15,292 nt of DNA, taken from positions 1 to 15,292 of the forward strand of contig VSJD01000041.1 in NCBI GenBank assembly GCA_008636095.1, read 5' to 3'. The notes under the pieces were generated by a model. The model was not told the DNA's origin and ran no database searches. It was given only the letters and a program-made list of their open reading frames with translations. Source of the stretch: Kiritimatiellota bacterium. Lineage in GTDB: Bacteria; Verrucomicrobiota; Kiritimatiellia; JAAZAB01. The position numbers and the translations under genes are program-made. Positions 13,773-15,292 of the stretch are shown here, piece by piece; position 1 is the stretch's first letter; the number at the start of each line of letters is the position of its first letter.

Positions 13773-13873
13773 ACCATGGCTGATTGTGTTAAGGGTTGAA
13801 TCATCGTTCATAAACCCTCATAGGCGGACAAGCCCTCGTATAGGTTAAATAAACTTTGGATCAATCAGGCCGC

Positions 13874-13890
13874 ATTAACCATTAACCATT
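13874..13890. repeat. Short 7-bp repeat upstream of the MFS exporter gene
   Basis: ATTAACC twice plus ATT, 17 bases before the ATG at 13907. It has the same 7-bp period as other tracts in the window. It lies directly upstream of the ribosome-binding site (AGAGG), in the likely mRNA leader. Confidence 0.5.
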
Positions 13891-13906
13891 TCTGCAGAGG
13901 CAAACG

Positions 13907-15133
13907 ATGATTGAATGGAAACGTAATTTGGTCATGGTGGGACTGTCCCAGTTTTTCTCGATCATGGGTTTTGCCTTTGCCATGCCGTTCGCGCCTTATT
14001 ATATCCAGCAATTAGGCATCACGGAGCCGAACGAGCTGAAAATGTGGATAGCGCTGTTCACGGCGGCGGCGCCGCTGACACTGGCCGTGGCTTCGCCCAT
14101 TTGGGGCGCCCTGGGCGATCGGTACGGCCGACGGATCATGATGTTGCGGGCCAATTTCGGCGGCATGCTTGTGGTGGCTTTGATGGGTCTGGTTCCCAAC
14201 GTGCAGATGCTGGTCATGTTGCGCCTGCTGCAGGGCGTGCTGACCGGAACGGTGACTGCCGCGCAGACGTTTGTCTCCGTGCAAAGTCCGCCGCATCGTA
14301 GCGGCATGGTCCTGGGCTCACTCAGCGCCGCTGTCTTTTCCGGCAGTATGTGCGGCGCGTTTGTGGGCGGCCTGTTTGCCGAATGGTTTGGCTACCGCAT
14401 GGCATTCATGGCTTCCGGCGTGTTATTGCTGTTGGCCGGGTTGCTGGTTTTGCTGGGTACGCGCGAGGAATTTGTGAGGCCGATCGAAGAAGAGGCCGAT
14501 TCGATGGAAGATCGGGTCCGGATGTTCTGGGGTAAAATTGGCCCGGCCATTCCGATCCTGGCGCTGATGGCCGTCATGGGATTCGTGTTGCAGTTCGACA
14601 TGGCTTGGTTGCCGTTATTGGTCCAGGAAATTCATGGCGCCCTGAAGGGCGCCGCGTTCTGGACCGGCTCGCTCGGGGCGGTGGGCGGTATTGCCGGGTT
14701 CCTGGCCGGCCCCATTATCGGGCGCATTGCCGACCGGATCGCGCCGCCGCGCATCGGCAAGATTTCGGCCTTCGGCGCGGGATTGATGATGATTGTCGTC
14801 GGATTATCTCACGGGTTTGCCCAACTTTTCATGGGACGATTTGGCGCCATCTTCTGCGCGGGCGGGCTGGATCCGGTATTCCAGATCTGGCTGGCTAAAA
14901 CCACGCCGGCGGCATCGCGCGGATTTATTTTCGGATGGGCCGTGACCGCCCGCTCGCTGGGTTGGATGGCCGCGCCGCTGGCCAGCGGCGTGGTGGCCTG
15001 GATGTTCGGCCTGCGGGCGGTTTTTTTTGCCGCGGCGGCATTTTTCTTTCTGCTGATTCCGCTGATTGCGCTGATTGTCCGGTATTTGCCGCCGCCGCCG
15101 CAACCATCCGCAAAAAAAGAGAACTTGGTTTAG
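13907..15133 (+). CDS. MFS efflux transporter (drug:H+ antiporter type)
   Basis: A 408-residue protein with about twelve hydrophobic segments in two halves separated by a charged loop (TREEFVRPIEEEADSMEDRV). The MFS signature GALGDRYGRR (67-76) lies between helices 2 and 3, and a degenerate copy GRIADRIAPPRIGK lies at the same place in the second half. This layout and the N-terminus resemble MdtG/TetA-type 12-helix exporters, which expel drugs or metabolites using the proton gradient; the substrate is unknown. AGAGG lies seven bases before the ATG. It appears to be a single-gene unit, followed by GTAG palindromes whose hairpins could help end transcription. Confidence 0.9.
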   Translation: MIEWKRNLVMVGLSQFFSIMGFAFAMPFAPYYIQQLGITEPNELKMWIALFTAAAPLTLAVASPIWGALGDRYGRRIMMLRANFGGMLVVALMGLVPNVQMLVMLRLLQGVLTGTVTAAQTFVSVQSPPHRSGMVLGSLSAAVFSGSMCGAFVGGLFAEWFGYRMAFMASGVLLLLAGLLVLLGTREEFVRPIEEEADSMEDRVRMFWGKIGPAIPILALMAVMGFVLQFDMAWLPLLVQEIHGALKGAAFWTGSLGAVGGIAGFLAGPIIGRIADRIAPPRIGKISAFGAGLMMIVVGLSHGFAQLFMGRFGAIFCAGGLDPVFQIWLAKTTPAASRGFIFGWAVTARSLGWMAAPLASGVVAWMFGLRAVFFAAAAFFFLLIPLIALIVRYLPPPPQPSAKKENLV

Positions 15134-15155
15134 CACATGCTAATTGACATCGTTG

Positions 15156-15214
15156 GCGGTTCTTACGAACCGCGGCCACACCCGATCGGTGTAGGGGCCG
15201 TTCGGGAGAACGGC
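15156..15214. repeat. Divergent pair of palindromes (compact copy of the 7583-7684 element)
   Basis: Plus strand: GTAG (15191-15194), GG and GCCGTTC-GGGA-GAACGGC (15197-15214). Minus strand: GTGG in place of GTAG (15176-15179), CC and GCGGTTC-GTAA-GAACCGC (15173-15156). The 11-base spacer pairs with its flanks (ACACC / GGTGT). The block starts 23 bases after the MFS exporter stop; the remaining 78 bases to the window end show nothing recognisable. Confidence 0.75.
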
Positions 15215-15292
15215 ATATCATGGCGATGTTTTCCGCGGGGAGTGGGACAAGTACAATTTGCCGCTACCCCCTCCCAATAAATACTCCTTGCG

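Overview
The window comes from a GC-rich, Gram-negative-type bacterium. Evidence for this is an LplT-like transporter paired with an Aas-type lysophospholipid acyltransferase/acyl-ACP synthetase, a cluster of GT4 glycosyltransferases for a surface polysaccharide, and bL35/bL20 genes of bacterial type. Gene style and the density of small palindromic and 7-bp repeats suggest a member of the PVC group (Kiritimatiellota, Lentisphaerota or Verrucomicrobiota), but this is an inference and no rRNA is present to settle it.

Layout. 3-3948 (+): 5'-truncated LplT-like MFS gene, then a three-part acyltransferase-ACP-ligase gene, together a phospholipid remodelling pair. 3991-4090: a pair of inverted GTAG palindromes. 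4117-4815 (-): rpmI-rplT with its own promoter and terminator, separated from infC. 4915-6708 (+): a protein with two metallo-beta-lactamase domains, divergent from rpmI and probably on a leaderless mRNA. 6791-7528 (-): an AMMECR1-domain protein with two good in-frame starts. 7529-7828: a 300-base gap packed with palindromic repeats. 7829-8677 (-): a rhomboid protease. 8638-8936 (-): a ribbon-helix-helix antitoxin gene followed by a truncated PIN toxin gene that runs into the rhomboid start. 9033-9738 (-): a complete AbrB-type antitoxin/PIN toxin operon with promoter and operator-like repeats. 9774-13407 (-): three overlapping GT4 glycosyltransferase genes forming one operon. 13490-13732 (+): a small zinc-ribbon protein. 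13907-15133 (+): an MFS exporter. 15156-15214: another inverted palindrome pair.

Two layers of repeats cut across these genes. The first is a set of palindromes that start with GTAG and occur as inverted pairs at four places, as expected for REP/REPIN elements moved by a RAYT transposase encoded elsewhere. The second is a set of tandem 7-bp repeats of differing sequence at six places. One tract lies in frame inside a glycosyltransferase gene, one extends the N-terminus of the same protein together with a 36-bp element found twice in the window, and one supplies the stop codon of the LplT-like gene. These repeats reshaping coding sequences, and the rhomboid gene captured behind a broken toxin-antitoxin operon, are the most unusual aspects of the window.
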